From Chitinophagia bacterium (GTDB taxonomy: Bacteria > Bacteroidota > Bacteroidia > Chitinophagales > Chitinophagaceae), in contig RGMU01000081.1 of the NCBI GenBank assembly GCA_010021705.1, forward strand, positions 1-6,839: a DNA stretch of 6,839 nt, written 5' to 3'. Below, piece by piece: positions 6,190 to 6,839 of this stretch (positions are counted from its first letter, which is position 1; every line of letters begins with the position of its first letter). Made by a program: the position numbers and the translations under genes. The notes under the pieces are model-generated. The model did no database searches and was not told where the DNA came from. It worked only from the letters and a program-made list of their open reading frames with translations.

Positions 6190-6839
6190 ATGAAACGCCT
6201 ATTCCCTTTCTTTTTGCTAATATTAATGCCTACCCCGTAAATGCACAATGGATAGGAAATCGCGGGTTAAACTTTGATGGTGATACCGCCTTTCGCGCTT
6301 ATTTTAGCATTGATACCACAAACTATAGCCATAACAAATGGCAGATAGGCAGACCACAAAAAGCAGTATTTAATGCTCCTTATTCTGCCCCCAATGCTTT
6401 AGTTACCGACACTACTTATGCCTATCCACCCAATGATACCTCTGTATTTATGATTAAGTTTCCAGCATATTTTATAAATTCTGTATGGTTTACTTTTTGG
6501 GATATATCCTTTAAATACCGCTTGAATATGAATAGTTGCGATACGGCATATTTAGAATATAAGTTGAACACCGGTGCTTGGCATCCCTTACCCCGCTATA
6601 TACCTATCTACCCGATACCCTTCACCACAATCAATTCACTACGGGTTGGATAAGTTTTAGCTTAGATAATTCAGTATTGAGAGGTAGGGATACTCTAAAT
6701 GTAAGATTCACCTACATTTCAGGAAGCGATACGTTTAGCCGGGATGGCTGGATGATAGATGATATGCTGATAATTTATATATATGATGATGGGCTGAAAG
6801 AAGTAGCCCTTAACTCAAAACTGATAAGCATTTATCCCA
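6190..6839 (+). pseudogene. Secreted T9SS-type protein gene, two frameshifts, runs off window
   Basis: The three consecutive frames read as one protein. The ATG at 6190 gives MKRLFPFFLLILMPTP and then TAA at 6238. From 6237 a second frame continues VNAQWIGNRGLNFDGDTAFR through KWQIGRPQKAVFNAPYSAPN and KLNTGAWHPLP to a stop at 6651. A third frame resumes at about 6595 with LYTYLPDTLHHNQFTTGW, then SRDGWMIDDMLIIY and ends LISIYP at the window edge, the usual opening of a T9SS type A sorting domain. Adding one C to the CCCC at 6233-6236 restores a signal peptide with a VNA|Q cleavage site; adding one C to the CCCC at 6591-6594 joins the second and third frames. The mature part resembles Bacteroidota extracellular beta-rich proteins with a DGWMIDD motif; function unknown. 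As written it would yield only a 16-residue peptide. The 3' end lies outside the window. Confidence 0.8.

Noticed and set aside
6450..6653. A separate small gene starting at the ATG at 6450
   Set aside because: The same frame continues upstream without a stop to 6237 with clear secreted-protein sequence, so this is the middle part of the frameshifted gene.

Overview
The window reads as a chromosomal piece of a member of the Bacteroidota, probably a Chitinophagales- or Sphingobacteriia-like organism. The grounds are promoter boxes of the Bacteroidota type (TAnnTTTG) ahead of rplK and ahead of the right-hand gene, secreted proteins built from FG-GAP and Cys-containing Ig-like repeats, the start of what looks like a type IX secretion (T9SS) sorting domain at the right edge, and Bacteroidota-like ribosomal proteins. 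The exact genus cannot be read from the sequence.

Layout, left to right. On the minus strand, 58-3045 encodes a large secreted protein: signal peptide, IPT/TIG domain, seven FG-GAP/VCBS calcium-binding repeats (probably one seven-bladed propeller) and six Ig-like repeats, each with a Cys pair. It ends just after the last Ig repeat without a recognisable C-terminal sorting domain. From 3046 to 3627 there is no intact gene. A plus-strand stretch (about 3167-3537) looks like the broken remains of a small membrane protein gene, followed by a perfect 12-bp hairpin at 3560-3591. Then comes the ribosomal stalk operon on the minus strand, in transcription order rplK (L11), rplA (L1), rplJ (L10), rplL (L7/L12). 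It is driven by a well-formed promoter at 6028-6058 and has an approximately 100-nt leader with hairpin potential. On the plus strand, divergent from rplK, lies a secreted T9SS-type protein gene (6190 to the window end), broken by two single-base deletions.

The four ribosomal proteins work together: L11 and L1 sit at the GTPase centre and the L1 stalk, while L10 and L7/L12 form the flexible stalk that recruits translation factors. L1 and L10 are known in other bacteria to repress their own mRNAs. The core operon is intact, but its usual neighbours are absent: nusG/secE are not upstream of rplK and rpoB/rpoC are not directly downstream of rplL. Both flanks carry accessory surface or secreted protein genes, two of them damaged.

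I see no mobile element, CRISPR array, tRNA or rRNA, and no clear new multi-gene system. The most notable signals are the paired frameshifts at identical TACCCCG sites in the right-hand gene, the isolated rplKAJL cluster, and the large propeller/Ig protein lacking an evident export tag.
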